From assembly GCF_000380185.1 (NCBI RefSeq), contig NZ_KB904780.1:162995-217619 (forward strand): DNA of 54,625 nucleotides, read 5' to 3'. Shown piece by piece: positions 34,001 to 42,863 of this stretch. Every line of letters starts with the position of its first letter. Position 1 is the first letter of the stretch. The notes under the pieces were generated by a model. That model worked only from the letters and a program-made list of their open reading frames with translations. It made no database searches and had not been told where the DNA came from. Source of the stretch: Thiofilum flexile DSM 14609 (GTDB lineage Bacteria; Pseudomonadota; Gammaproteobacteria; Thiotrichales; Thiotrichaceae). Position numbers and translations under genes: made by a program.

Positions 34001-35566
34001 TCATCTGTCCTCGTTTTCATCTTCAGGACGTGCCTGAACCGACACTTGTCGCTGTAGGACAAGTGCATTACTGACTAGTTGATGGACACTGACAATCTGA
34101 TCCATCTTAAAACCATAATACGGAATCACCTTAGTAAACTGAGACTTACAGATGGCACAAATAGCCGCCATGTGGGTGACACCCTGCGTATCGGTGACAT
34201 ACTTCAAGGCCTCCATACGCGGCTGGGCACCCTTAATCCGTAACTCCATGAGATCATCCGTTAATAACCCGCCTCCACCACCACAACAAAAGGTTGCGTC
34301 ATGAATCGTATCGGCAGGCATATCCACAAAATGATTACAAACGGCTTTAATGACATTACGCGGGTACTCAAATTGCCCGCCGGGCTTATCCCCCATGCGG
34401 GAACCACGTGCCACATTACACGAATCATGAAAGGTCAATACCTTATCGTCATTCGCGGTTTTATCGAGCACGAGCTTACCATCTTGGATTAACCCCCAAG
34501 TGACTTCTAGTATGTGTTGCGGTACGGGATATTTTGGATCAAGAAAATCAAAGGGACCAGCAAGGGTATTTAGAAAACTATAGGCTACCCGCCAAGCGTG
34601 ACCACACTCACCAAAGACAATGCGTTTGACTTTTAATTGAATAGCCGCCTCTCGAATCCGCAGCGCAATCCGACGCATATTTTCGTAAGAACCAATAAAC
34701 AATCCGAAATTAGCGCCCTCCGAGGCATAAGAGCTTAATGTCCACGAGATGCCAGCTTCATGAAAAACTTTGGCATAACCGATTAAACCATCGACATGCG
34801 GCTCGGCAAAAAAATCAGCGGAAGGTGTCACCAGTAAGACTTCAGCCCCCACCTCATCCAGTGGCAGGCGTACTTTTATCCCAGTATCCTCCTCAATATC
34901 CTCTTCCAGCCCCTCTAAGGTATCGGCTAATGCTAAGCCAGGTAGACCTAGGTTATTACCGATTTTGAAGACTTTACTAATGATTTCATTATTATATTTA
35001 GAGCCACGCCCAATGTGATCTAGAATCTCCCGTCCCGCCATCGATACTTCAGCCGTATCAATACCATAAGGACAAAATACCGAGCAGCGCCGACACTGTG
35101 AGCATTGGTGATAATAGTTATACCACTCCTCAACCACTGCTTCGGTCAGATCGACAGCGCCTACTAATTTGGGGAAATATTTACCCGCAAAGGTGAAATA
35201 GCGCCGATACACCTTACGCAATAAATCTTGCCGTGCGACTGGCATATTTTTAGGATCTTTAGTGCCGAGGAAGTAATGGCACTTATCGGTGCAAGCCCCG
35301 CATTTCACACAAATGTCTAGATATAATTGCAGCGAACGATAGCGGTGGCGTAAATCATCTAGTTTTTCGAGTGCGCGATTTTTCCAGTCGGGTACTAATT
35401 CATAACCTTCACTCACACCTTTGTCGAAATCAGCCGGAAAATGCAGTGCCTTTTGGAATTCTGGCTTAGCCACATAAGGGCCTTTGCCTGCCATACTATC
35501 TGGCTCAAGCGCAGGTACTTCGACATAGCCGAGGCCGGTTAATTTTGGAATCTCATAATCAGCCAC
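34001..35566 (-). CDS. dsrK: DsrK, HdrD-like iron-sulfur subunit of DsrMKJOP
   Basis: DsrK is the cytoplasmic catalytic subunit thought to reoxidise or reduce DsrC disulfide or trisulfide forms. The 521-residue protein has two ferredoxin-type motifs (CVKCGACTDKCHYFLG and CSQCRRCSVFCPYGID) and CCG-domain cysteines (CHDSCN, CCGGGGG, CAICKSQ) that bind a noncubane cluster as in HdrB/HdrD. It overlaps dsrM by eight bases. Confidence 0.96.
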   Translation of the reverse strand: MADYEIPKLTGLGYVEVPALEPDSMAGKGPYVAKPEFQKALHFPADFDKGVSEGYELVPDWKNRALEKLDDLRHRYRSLQLYLDICVKCGACTDKCHYFLGTKDPKNMPVARQDLLRKVYRRYFTFAGKYFPKLVGAVDLTEAVVEEWYNYYHQCSQCRRCSVFCPYGIDTAEVSMAGREILDHIGRGSKYNNEIISKVFKIGNNLGLPGLALADTLEGLEEDIEEDTGIKVRLPLDEVGAEVLLVTPSADFFAEPHVDGLIGYAKVFHEAGISWTLSSYASEGANFGLFIGSYENMRRIALRIREAAIQLKVKRIVFGECGHAWRVAYSFLNTLAGPFDFLDPKYPVPQHILEVTWGLIQDGKLVLDKTANDDKVLTFHDSCNVARGSRMGDKPGGQFEYPRNVIKAVCNHFVDMPADTIHDATFCCGGGGGLLTDDLMELRIKGAQPRMEALKYVTDTQGVTHMAAICAICKSQFTKVIPYYGFKMDQIVSVHQLVSNALVLQRQVSVQARPEDENEDR

Positions 35567-36326
35567 GCCGCACCTCGTCTAAATAAAGCTTATTTTGTTT
35601 TTCTAGCTCCAGTGCCCAAGGAGCAATATGACGCTTCTCACGCGGATTATCGACTTGATTACGAGTGGGGCTAAAGAAAATACCCGGCGCATGTAGCAAT
35701 TTACTGACAGGAAATACCAGCATTAAAATCGCTACTAAGAATAGATGTACTAATAAAATTGGTGCGGCGGGTAGATTATGCCAATTAAAAAATAGTAAGC
35801 CTCTAAAAAATGCTTTGACCTGTACAATATCGGTAGGCACTACAAAGGTCATCAGCATGCCACTCAAAGCAATCCCTAGCAGCAGTGCCAACATTAAATG
35901 ATCCGAAGGTGAGGAAATATAACGTACTCGATCCACGACTATACGACGCACCCAAAGCCCCGCTAAACCAAACACCATCACAAAGCTGGCGTACTTACCA
36001 AAAGGTTGAATAAAATTCAGGAATATACCCGTTTCTACAACATAACGACTATGTCGTAGCAACACTAACCACAAGGCCATATGAAAGAGAAAAGCAAATA
36101 GCCAAATGGTTTTGTTGGCACGAAATAGGCTTTCAAATAACAATACCTCCCGCAATAGACGTCCCACAACTCCACGTTTTGTGAGTGGGGCGGGAGTAGT
36201 AGGGATTTTTAACGGCGCAGGAATTTTCCAGTATTGATAGACTTTACGTGCCACCCCACCGATTAAGATAAATGTGGCAAAATAAAATAACCATCCGTAA
36301 AACACACTTACGAAAGTCACAATCAA
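35559..36326 (-). CDS. dsrM: DsrM, NarI-like diheme cytochrome b subunit
   Basis: DsrM anchors DsrK in the membrane and reacts with quinones. The 255 residues contain about five or six hydrophobic helices with His residues placed for two b-haems (FLFHMALWLVLLRHSRY; FNWHNLPAAPILLVHLF). It overlaps dsrK and is separated from dsrC by 109 bases containing a strong hairpin. Confidence 0.95.
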   Translation of the reverse strand: MIVTFVSVFYGWLFYFATFILIGGVARKVYQYWKIPAPLKIPTTPAPLTKRGVVGRLLREVLLFESLFRANKTIWLFAFLFHMALWLVLLRHSRYVVETGIFLNFIQPFGKYASFVMVFGLAGLWVRRIVVDRVRYISSPSDHLMLALLLGIALSGMLMTFVVPTDIVQVKAFFRGLLFFNWHNLPAAPILLVHLFLVAILMLVFPVSKLLHAPGIFFSPTRNQVDNPREKRHIAPWALELEKQNKLYLDEVRRG

Positions 36327-36400
36327 CTCCTGCTAAGAGCCGCTAGTAAAACACTCTGTACCTACCTAAAAATCAGTGAGTGTTTTTGGGCAGCTTGGGC

Positions 36401-36428
36401 GGCACAAAGGAATATATCCCTTTGTGCC
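36401..36428 (-). promoter_or_regulatory. Strong hairpin between dsrC and dsrM
   Basis: GGCACAAAGG and CCTTTGTGCC pair perfectly across an 8-nt loop, immediately after the dsrC stop. There is no T run on the minus strand, so it is more likely an mRNA-stabilising or processing structure, or a leaky terminator, than a full stop. It could raise dsrC levels over dsrM. Confidence 0.6.
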
Positions 36429-36435
36429 GGATGTA

Positions 36436-36774
36436 TTAGACACAGCCAGTCGGCTTAGGAAGCCCTGCATATTTACACGCTTGTTTACCCGGACCATAAG
36501 GGAATAGGCTGTATAAATATTTAGAAGTACCCTTATCTGCGCCTAAACGTTTACCTACCGCCTTGGTCAAAACACGTACTGCAGGAGCAATTTGATACTC
36601 CTCATAATACTCGCGTAAGAAATTAATAATTTCCCAGTGCTCATCGGTTAAGGTAACCGGCTGCTCTTCTGCTAATGCCATTGCGCTTGCAATTTCAGGC
36701 GTCCAATCCGTGAGATTCTCTAAATAACCTTCCTCATCGGTTGCAATGTTTTTACCGCCAATCTCTAGTGCCAT
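36436..36774 (-). CDS. dsrC: DsrC, sulfur-carrier protein
   Basis: DsrC carries sulfur to DsrAB as a persulfide or trisulfide. The 112-residue protein has the complete flexible C-terminal arm with both functional cysteines (CKYAGLPKPTGCV: penultimate Cys and the one ten residues before). The GGKNIATDEEGYL start is also typical. Both Cys present means it can act as a true DsrC rather than a TusE. Confidence 0.97.
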   Translation of the reverse strand: MALEIGGKNIATDEEGYLENLTDWTPEIASAMALAEEQPVTLTDEHWEIINFLREYYEEYQIAPAVRVLTKAVGKRLGADKGTSKYLYSLFPYGPGKQACKYAGLPKPTGCV

Positions 36775-36816
36775 ACAGCATCTCCTACTTAAATACCTAA
36801 TTAATATCTTCTAAAA

Positions 36817-37125
36817 CTATAGCCAGCTTTGATTCTTATCATGCTGAACGGTTAAATCTACAAACCCACTATAATCAACTACCTGCAACCCTTTAACTAA
36901 ACGATTTGGCTCCATACCACGAGCAGCGAGATCCTCACTCAGTACATAAATAGCCTGAGTCGCTAAAGCAGATAGGAGCAAATGTGCGACTTGTGAGCCA
37001 GCGACCGCCCCTAGCACCGCATCCTCTATCAATAATACCGCATCTCCCTTTGAGGCATGGCTTAAACAACTAGCTAAGGCATTACGCTCAAAGGGCGATT
37101 TATTCACAATATGCAACATCGACAT
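36817..37125 (-). CDS. dsrH: DsrH, subunit of the DsrEFH sulfurtransferase
   Basis: DsrH (TusB-like) is the 102-residue gamma subunit of the hexameric DsrEFH complex that passes sulfane sulfur to DsrC. The Cys in LASCLSHASKGDAVLL sits at the position of the conserved DsrH cysteine. It follows dsrF closely and precedes dsrC. Confidence 0.94.
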   Translation of the reverse strand: MSMLHIVNKSPFERNALASCLSHASKGDAVLLIEDAVLGAVAGSQVAHLLLSALATQAIYVLSEDLAARGMEPNRLVKGLQVVDYSGFVDLTVQHDKNQSWL

Positions 37126-37137
37126 CTAACAGACTCC

Positions 37138-37542
37138 TTAGAAGCTAAACATTACATCTTGAGCTGCCATAAGCGCTGCCATTTCAGCACGACTCACTAT
37201 GGTAAGGGATGATTTTTCTGCCCAATCATCGCCTTCATCCTCATAGGTAATGTCCATTAAATCATCCTCTGTCAAACCTCGCTCTATTAAAGACTCCCGC
37301 TCGACATAAAGCTGCTTAATGTCATAATCCCCTAGAGCCTTATAGGTAGAAGAAAAGTTTTTCATTCCGAGCAGCTTAGGGTTTTGATTTCTAACAATCT
37401 GATAAACACCATCATCCAAAAATGCGAGTGTCACCTCTTGCTCAAAGGCCGCCGCTATCAATACCACCTCAAGCGATTCCAGCGCGTATACCGTGCCATA
37501 AGGAGCTTTACGATTCACATACATAAACTTTTTTACTGCCAT
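37138..37542 (-). CDS. dsrF: DsrF, subunit of the DsrEFH sulfurtransferase
   Basis: The 134-residue TusC-like protein (MYVNRKAPYGTVYALESLEV at the start, AFEQEVTLAFLDDGVYQI) has no active Cys, as usual for DsrF. It completes the DsrE2F2H2 hexamer. Position between dsrE and dsrH is canonical. Confidence 0.94.
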   Translation of the reverse strand: MAVKKFMYVNRKAPYGTVYALESLEVVLIAAAFEQEVTLAFLDDGVYQIVRNQNPKLLGMKNFSSTYKALGDYDIKQLYVERESLIERGLTEDDLMDITYEDEGDDWAEKSSLTIVSRAEMAALMAAQDVMFSF

Positions 37543-37553
37543 GCAAATACTCC

Positions 37554-37946
37554 TTAATCCCCAAACACAATGGTACGATCTGACTCAATACTACCCTCAA
37601 TCAATTGCCCCAAGCCGGAAATACGAAACCCTGGTGCAATATTATGAGCATCTAAACCTTGGCGCTTAGCTTCAGCGGTATCCATCAAGCCCCGACGTTG
37701 AGCAGCGGCAATACAAATCACCATATCAATACCGTGTTGCTGCGCTAAATCAGACCATTGCTTTTGTACTAAACGATCATCTTTGGGCGGCACACTCAAG
37801 CGTGAGCCATTATTAACTCCATCGTGATAGAAAAAGACGCGAAAAATTTCATGTCCTTTAGCTAAAGCAGCCTTAGCAAAGTGATAGGCTGTATCAGATG
37901 ATTGATGTTGATAGGGGCCTTCATTCACCATCAGCGTATATTTCAT
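37554..37946 (-). CDS. dsrE: DsrE, catalytic sulfur-binding subunit of DsrEFH
   Basis: The 130-residue protein of the TusD/DsrE family begins with a Rossmann-like strand (KYTLMVNEGPYQHQSSDTAY) and has the active Cys in VICIAAAQRRG, which equals the persulfide-carrying Cys78 of Allochromatium DsrE. It follows dsrB by nine bases. Confidence 0.95.
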   Translation of the reverse strand: MKYTLMVNEGPYQHQSSDTAYHFAKAALAKGHEIFRVFFYHDGVNNGSRLSVPPKDDRLVQKQWSDLAQQHGIDMVICIAAAQRRGLMDTAEAKRQGLDAHNIAPGFRISGLGQLIEGSIESDRTIVFGD

Positions 37947-37955
37947 GTAGCACCA

Positions 37956-39032
37956 CTAGAAACGAATATGAGTGGAAGAGTTTAAGTTATTACGCGCCCC
38001 GCGCCAGTTATCAATGTGATACTTAGTAAAGGGCAAGCCGGTGACTTCAAAGAAACGAGGCCAACCAATCCGCTCCACCCATTCATTCATGCGCTCCCAA
38101 TCTCGCGCCCCCTCTTTGTAGCACTGTAAAATCTTTTTCACGATAGCGGTTGCTTCAGGCCAACGTGGGGGATTATTCGGAATACCGGCTGCGACTAAGC
38201 GTTGGAACGTTGGTTTACCTCGCGCATTGGAATGATTGCCACCAATCCAAATAGCAAGCTGGGTATATTGATGGTCATTGATTTGCATGGGTGGGCAAGG
38301 AGGATAACACGCCCCACAACAAATACATTTTTTCTCATCCACCTCAAGCGAAGGTTTACCATCCACCATCGCAGGACGAATCGCTGCCACCGGACAGCGT
38401 GCCACCACCGACGGGCGTTCACAGATATTACCCACCAGTGCATGATTAATTTTCGGGGGCTTAACGTGCTGGATATTAATCGCAATATCACCCTGTCCAC
38501 CACAGTTGATTTGGCAACAGGAGGTCGTCATATGCACCCGATTCGGCATATTCCACGATTTAAACTCGCCAATCAGCTCATCCATCATGGCTTTTACCAC
38601 ACCAGAGGCATCCGTGCCCGGAATATCGCAATGTAACCAGCCTTGGGTATGCGCCATGCTCGTCACGGAGTTACGGGTTCCCCCCACCGGAAAACCCGCA
38701 TCTTCCAATGCTTTGACTAAAGGCTCTACCTTAGCACCATCTGCGACCATGAATTCAATATTCGAGCGAATAGTAAAGCGCACATAACCCTCGGCAAATT
38801 GATCACCGATATCCATAAGCTTACGCAAGGTAAATACATCTAAAATCCGCTGTGTGCCGGCTCGCACCGTCCAGATTTTCTCACCACTACGTGCCACATG
38901 CAGTAGGACACCGGGACGTGGGTCTTCGTGATATAACCATTGCCCATAGTTACGGCGCATGACGGGGTGCATGTATTGGAAACCATCAGGGCAACCTGAC
39001 TCGATAGGTTCGCGCATTTTGGGGGCTGCCAT
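37956..39032 (-). CDS. dsrB: DsrB, beta subunit of reverse dissimilatory sulfite reductase
   Basis: DsrAB oxidises DsrC-bound sulfane sulfur to sulfite. The 358-residue beta subunit has the cluster and sirohaem Cys sets (CCQINCGGQGDI) and a ferredoxin domain (CICCGACYPPCPPM). Context with DsrEFH and DsrL identifies the oxidative type. The strong AGGAG site before its ATG (39033-39050) suits high expression. Confidence 0.97.
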   Translation of the reverse strand: MAAPKMREPIESGCPDGFQYMHPVMRRNYGQWLYHEDPRPGVLLHVARSGEKIWTVRAGTQRILDVFTLRKLMDIGDQFAEGYVRFTIRSNIEFMVADGAKVEPLVKALEDAGFPVGGTRNSVTSMAHTQGWLHCDIPGTDASGVVKAMMDELIGEFKSWNMPNRVHMTTSCCQINCGGQGDIAINIQHVKPPKINHALVGNICERPSVVARCPVAAIRPAMVDGKPSLEVDEKKCICCGACYPPCPPMQINDHQYTQLAIWIGGNHSNARGKPTFQRLVAAGIPNNPPRWPEATAIVKKILQCYKEGARDWERMNEWVERIGWPRFFEVTGLPFTKYHIDNWRGARNNLNSSTHIRF

Positions 39033-39102
39033 TCGTCATCTCTCCTTATACCTAAGTTCTTAAACGTTTTTTAAGCACATTATTGGGGTTTACACTCACC
39101 TA

Positions 39103-40398
39103 CTAAGCGGCAGATTTCTCGGCACGCTTACGGTTAAACCACGCTTGTGCAGCCTCATCCCAACCATCCATCCGTACATAGGAAATATTACGCGGTTGTT
39201 TAATCATATTCGGGTCAGGATCAATCCCCACCCCTTCCAAGAAATTGACTAGGCCAATACGCTCAATCATCTCACCGCAGCGCTCATGCTCTAGGCCATT
39301 TTCCGCCCAGAAATCAATTACGTTTTGTGCCATTTCTACTAGACGCTCATAATCGTCTGCCGTCTCTAATTTCATGAATGGCACTACGACTGTACCCATT
39401 AAATCACCAATTTTGAGTGTACGTTTGCCCCCCATGAGAATCGTAACGCCTTTATCATCTCCAACATGCAGCGCTTTAGGCATTACATTTAGGCAATGCA
39501 TACAACGCACACAATTACTATTATCAATGACTAATGTGTCATCCTCATTCAGCTTCATAGCCCCCGTTGGGCAACGGCTAATCACATTATCAAACATATA
39601 GTGGCGACCTGCCGAGCGATCCCCTTCTTTACCAATTTCTGCCGCTTTTTTCATAATGGCGTTTTTAACTTCGGCTTGATCGATTTTTATGTCATCACGC
39701 CACGTACCAATGACGGCAAAGTCAGAACGCTCAATAGAGTTTTGGCAATCATTGGGGCAACCCGACACTTTAAACTTAAACTTATAAGGCAAGGCCGGAC
39801 GATGTACATCATCGGTAAAGGTATTTAATAAGTGGCGGTGAATAGCTTGCTCATTACAATTAGACATCTCACAACGAGCCGATCCCACACAGGACATGCC
39901 GGTACGCACACAAGGCCCAGCACCCCCTAAATCCCAACCATATTCATTAATTTCATCAAAGAAAGGCTGATAGTTTTTGCTATCTGCGCCAATGAACATA
40001 ATATTGCCGGTTTGCCCGTGGAAGGTCTGCAAGCCAGATCCCCATTTTTCCCAGCTATCGGCGAGCTGGCGGAGCATATCCGTGGTGTAGTAATTACCTG
40101 CGGGTGGTTGCACTCGTAAGGTATGGAATTCTTTGGAGTCGGGGAACATATGCCCGATTTCAGAAAAGCGCGGGATAATACCGCCCCCATAGCCAAATAC
40201 GGAAATAGTGCCTCCTTTCCAATATCCCATACGGGTTTCATAGGAGTGTTCTAATTGCCCTAAGAGGCTATTAATGGTGTTGCGAATACGCTCACTCGGA
40301 TGGTTATCGCGTAAGGCCTTAAAGCCACTAATAAAACTAGGCCATTCCCCCTCCTCCAATACATCCAGCATGGGGGTGGGATAGTGTTTAGTTGCCAT
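39103..40398 (-). CDS. dsrA: DsrA, alpha subunit of reverse dissimilatory sulfite reductase
   Basis: The 431-residue alpha subunit carries the sirohaem-[4Fe-4S] motif CVGSARCEMSNC with CPNDC, and an inserted ferredoxin domain with CVRCMHC and CPTGAM. It is the first gene of the dsr run, with a very good ribosome site (AGGAGG) seven bases before the ATG. Confidence 0.98.
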   Translation of the reverse strand: MATKHYPTPMLDVLEEGEWPSFISGFKALRDNHPSERIRNTINSLLGQLEHSYETRMGYWKGGTISVFGYGGGIIPRFSEIGHMFPDSKEFHTLRVQPPAGNYYTTDMLRQLADSWEKWGSGLQTFHGQTGNIMFIGADSKNYQPFFDEINEYGWDLGGAGPCVRTGMSCVGSARCEMSNCNEQAIHRHLLNTFTDDVHRPALPYKFKFKVSGCPNDCQNSIERSDFAVIGTWRDDIKIDQAEVKNAIMKKAAEIGKEGDRSAGRHYMFDNVISRCPTGAMKLNEDDTLVIDNSNCVRCMHCLNVMPKALHVGDDKGVTILMGGKRTLKIGDLMGTVVVPFMKLETADDYERLVEMAQNVIDFWAENGLEHERCGEMIERIGLVNFLEGVGIDPDPNMIKQPRNISYVRMDGWDEAAQAWFNRKRAEKSAA

Positions 40399-40490
40399 AC
40401 TTACCTCCTAGAATTAGATACCTTATAGGCTCCACATGTTTAAGTGTGTTTTTATATTGCTATGTTTTAATATTCTAATAAATAAAACAA

Positions 40491-40506
40491 CTACCCTAAT
40501 GGGTAG
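40491..40506. promoter_or_regulatory. Palindrome in the dsrA / TauD-like divergent promoter region
   Basis: CTACCC-TAAT-GGGTAG is a perfect inverted repeat in the 159-base AT-rich region between the divergent starts. It could bind a dimeric regulator that serves dsr, the oxygenase gene, or both. Confidence 0.45.
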
Positions 40507-40557
40507 GGTGACATTTTAGTGGGCGGTATAAGCTATTAGGTGGGTGAGGTCATTAGC

Positions 40558-41445
40558 ATGTTAGAACAGCATTTTTCTCTAGAGGATCAATCGAGCTATC
40601 AGCAGTGGCGTGAACAAAAGCTAGCCTGCTACCCGCTCGATTTAACTAGCCTCATGGTGACACTAACACCGCATACCACGGATTATTCTGTGCAACTCCA
40701 GACCTTAAAGCAGCATTGTCAGTACTATAATTTTGCCCTATATCGCTTTCATACCCCCCAAACCATTACCAAACAACACTTACATAACCTCGCTCAACAG
40801 CTCGGCTTAACGCATCTACACGCCAATCTTTGTGCTGAGGAGGATAGTTTATCCGCGATCACACAGACTCAGCACCTAGGGCAACACGATTACATTCCCT
40901 ATACCAATAAGGCACTAAGCTGGCATACCGATGGCTATTATCACTCCAGCGAACAAACCATTCATGGAATGCTACTGCACTGTATGCAGCCTGCGGTACA
41001 AGGCGGGGAAAATCGCTGGCTGGATCATGAAATCGCTTATATTTTATTACGTGAGGCGAATCCGGCTTATATTAAAGCGCTGATGCACCCAAAGGCCTTG
41101 ACCATTCCCGCTAATATCTTAAATGGAGTCACGATTCGCCCAGCAAGTAGTGGAGCGGTATTTCGCTTATATAGTGGACAACTGCATATGCGCTATTCGG
41201 CACGGCAGCGTCATATTCAATGGCGCAAAGATGCTATTACTCAGGAGGCGGTCGCCTACTTAGCACACTTATGGGCTGATGATAGTTCACCTTACATGAT
41301 GCGCTATACACTACAAGCAGGAGAGGGATTGATTTGTAATAATGTGTTACATAACCGTAGTGCATTCATAGATAGCACGGAGCCGCAACTGTGCCGTTTA
41401 CTCTATCGCGGGCGCTATTTGCAACGTGTCGCTCTGCCAGCATAG
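40558..41445 (+). CDS. TauD/TfdA-family Fe(II)/2-oxoglutarate dioxygenase
   Basis: The 295-residue protein has the jelly-roll dioxygenase iron ligands: HxD in SWHTDGYYH and a distal His in NNVLHNRSAF, plus a C-terminal Arg group (RLLYRGRYLQ) for 2-oxoglutarate. TauD itself releases sulfite from taurine, but substrate residues cannot be judged here. I start at ATG 40558 with GAGG nine bases upstream; the frame extends to a GTG at 40540. It is divergent from dsrA, so a link to sulfur metabolism is plausible but unproven. Confidence 0.82.
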   Translation: MLEQHFSLEDQSSYQQWREQKLACYPLDLTSLMVTLTPHTTDYSVQLQTLKQHCQYYNFALYRFHTPQTITKQHLHNLAQQLGLTHLHANLCAEEDSLSAITQTQHLGQHDYIPYTNKALSWHTDGYYHSSEQTIHGMLLHCMQPAVQGGENRWLDHEIAYILLREANPAYIKALMHPKALTIPANILNGVTIRPASSGAVFRLYSGQLHMRYSARQRHIQWRKDAITQEAVAYLAHLWADDSSPYMMRYTLQAGEGLICNNVLHNRSAFIDSTEPQLCRLLYRGRYLQRVALPA

Positions 41446-41487
41446 CCATTAGGAATCAAATCGTAAGACACGATTACTTTTAAGCCC

Positions 41488-42603
41488 TTATTGCAACAGC
41501 TTATTTCGCATCATGCTATTGACCATACTGGCAATCGCACGCACTTGCTTGCCACGCTTGGTGGCATAATCACTACCGCTATAACCCCACCAATCCCAAC
41601 AACCTTTAGGATTACTGGTTGCCCCCATCCATAAGGCGCTAGACCACGCTCGCACTTGGGGGTATAGCACCACAATATGATTCGCCTCAGCCCATTCGTT
41701 ATAACCCGCCTGCTCAAAGAAAGCACTCTCGCCAAAATCCTCTGATTGCTGACAACCGTGCAAGGCAATATGTAAACGACAGCGTTCACCTTCTAAACAG
41801 GCTTGAGGAATATAGATATGCCCCTGTGGATGTAGGCTAGTACTAGGGTCTCGATTATTGAAATAGTCTAACTGGCTAAAAGTATAAAGAGATTCTGGTT
41901 GGGCGGTTACTTTGGGCTTTAACCCACCTAATAAAAATGTTAATAAATCCCCCGCTGCATCAAAGCCACATTGACTAATATAGGGACTTTTTGAGATGTC
42001 GCAGGCATTACCGACCGCTTCGGTAATCATCGCATGCCCTGCTTGGGGGTGGCGTAGATGCTCCATCTGTCTGGCATGGACAAAATGCTGATAATACTGC
42101 GCGGTTACATCCATCACCGAAGCCGGCACCGTTTGATCCTTAATCCCACTAAACAGCCATACCTTAGACTGTGCTAAATGCTCCGGCGCATCGATTAAGC
42201 CCTTACTCGCCATGGCCTCGGTTTCTTGGAGTGAAAACTCTAATTTCGGCGGCCCTGCATAAGGGTAGATAGGGTGAGTATTAGAACACACCGCTGTAGG
42301 GGTATATAAACCACTAGAATCCAATAATGAGCCTTGATACACCCCTTCAGCACAACGATAAGGGCCTCCAGCCACTAGACCCACGCCCTTAATCACTTTG
42401 GAAAAAACCACATGCAACTGCAAAGCCATAAAGGCTCCAGAGGATAGCCCTGATACAGTAATGGTTTGAGAATCAATCTTGAGACCCTTAGCCAAGGTAG
42501 CTAGAGTGGGTGTGGGCTGTGCTACACTAAACTGCGGCACAAAAACGGTACTGAGTACCATAGGAGCAAAGCGCTGAAGCCAAGGCTTGGGATAAAAACC
42601 CAT
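41488..42603 (-). CDS. Secreted PHB-depolymerase-like esterase
   Basis: The 371-residue protein starts with a signal peptide (cleavage near SVAQP) and has the alpha/beta hydrolase nucleophile motif VSGLSSGAFMA and the later GHAMI, as in extracellular polyhydroxybutyrate depolymerases and related feruloyl-type esterases. Six or more Cys suggest disulfides. I start at ATG 42603 (GAGGAG seven bases upstream). It likely degrades external short-chain polyesters or acts on an ester. Single gene. Confidence 0.8.
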   Translation of the reverse strand: MGFYPKPWLQRFAPMVLSTVFVPQFSVAQPTPTLATLAKGLKIDSQTITVSGLSSGAFMALQLHVVFSKVIKGVGLVAGGPYRCAEGVYQGSLLDSSGLYTPTAVCSNTHPIYPYAGPPKLEFSLQETEAMASKGLIDAPEHLAQSKVWLFSGIKDQTVPASVMDVTAQYYQHFVHARQMEHLRHPQAGHAMITEAVGNACDISKSPYISQCGFDAAGDLLTFLLGGLKPKVTAQPESLYTFSQLDYFNNRDPSTSLHPQGHIYIPQACLEGERCRLHIALHGCQQSEDFGESAFFEQAGYNEWAEANHIVVLYPQVRAWSSALWMGATSNPKGCWDWWGYSGSDYATKRGKQVRAIASMVNSMMRNKLLQ

Positions 42604-42792
42604 CGTCACACTCCTCACTAGAGCATCCCAGCTCTATTCACTATTAATAGACAACTTATTTGAGCGGATATTATTAAGTCAACAGCCATATCATTATTTG
42701 GCTTATTGGCATCCATTATAGCGCATTCTTAGGCAATATAGGGTTTTCCCTCAAAAAGATCGCCCATCTACAGGGGCGCTTGCTAAGCCTAG

Positions 42793-42807
42793 TTATTCGG
42801 CGAATAA
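42793..42807. promoter_or_regulatory. Perfect palindrome upstream of the MFS gene
   Basis: TTATTCG-G-CGAATAA lies 57 bases before the MFS start codon, within the divergent gap between the esterase and transporter genes, and is a candidate repressor site. Confidence 0.4.
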
Positions 42808-42863
42808 TCAGCGCATTTTTGACTTTCCACGCTAATCTACCTTAACCCATACACGGATTTATC

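Noticed and set aside
37956-40398. Reductive (sulfate-reducing) DsrAB
   Set aside because: DsrEFH, DsrL, DsrN and DsrR accompany it, and DsrD is absent; this set belongs to sulfur oxidation.
41459-41481. Possible terminator after the TauD-like gene
   Set aside because: AATCGT/ACGATT with ACTTTT gives only a 6-bp AT-rich stem, too weak to list as a feature.
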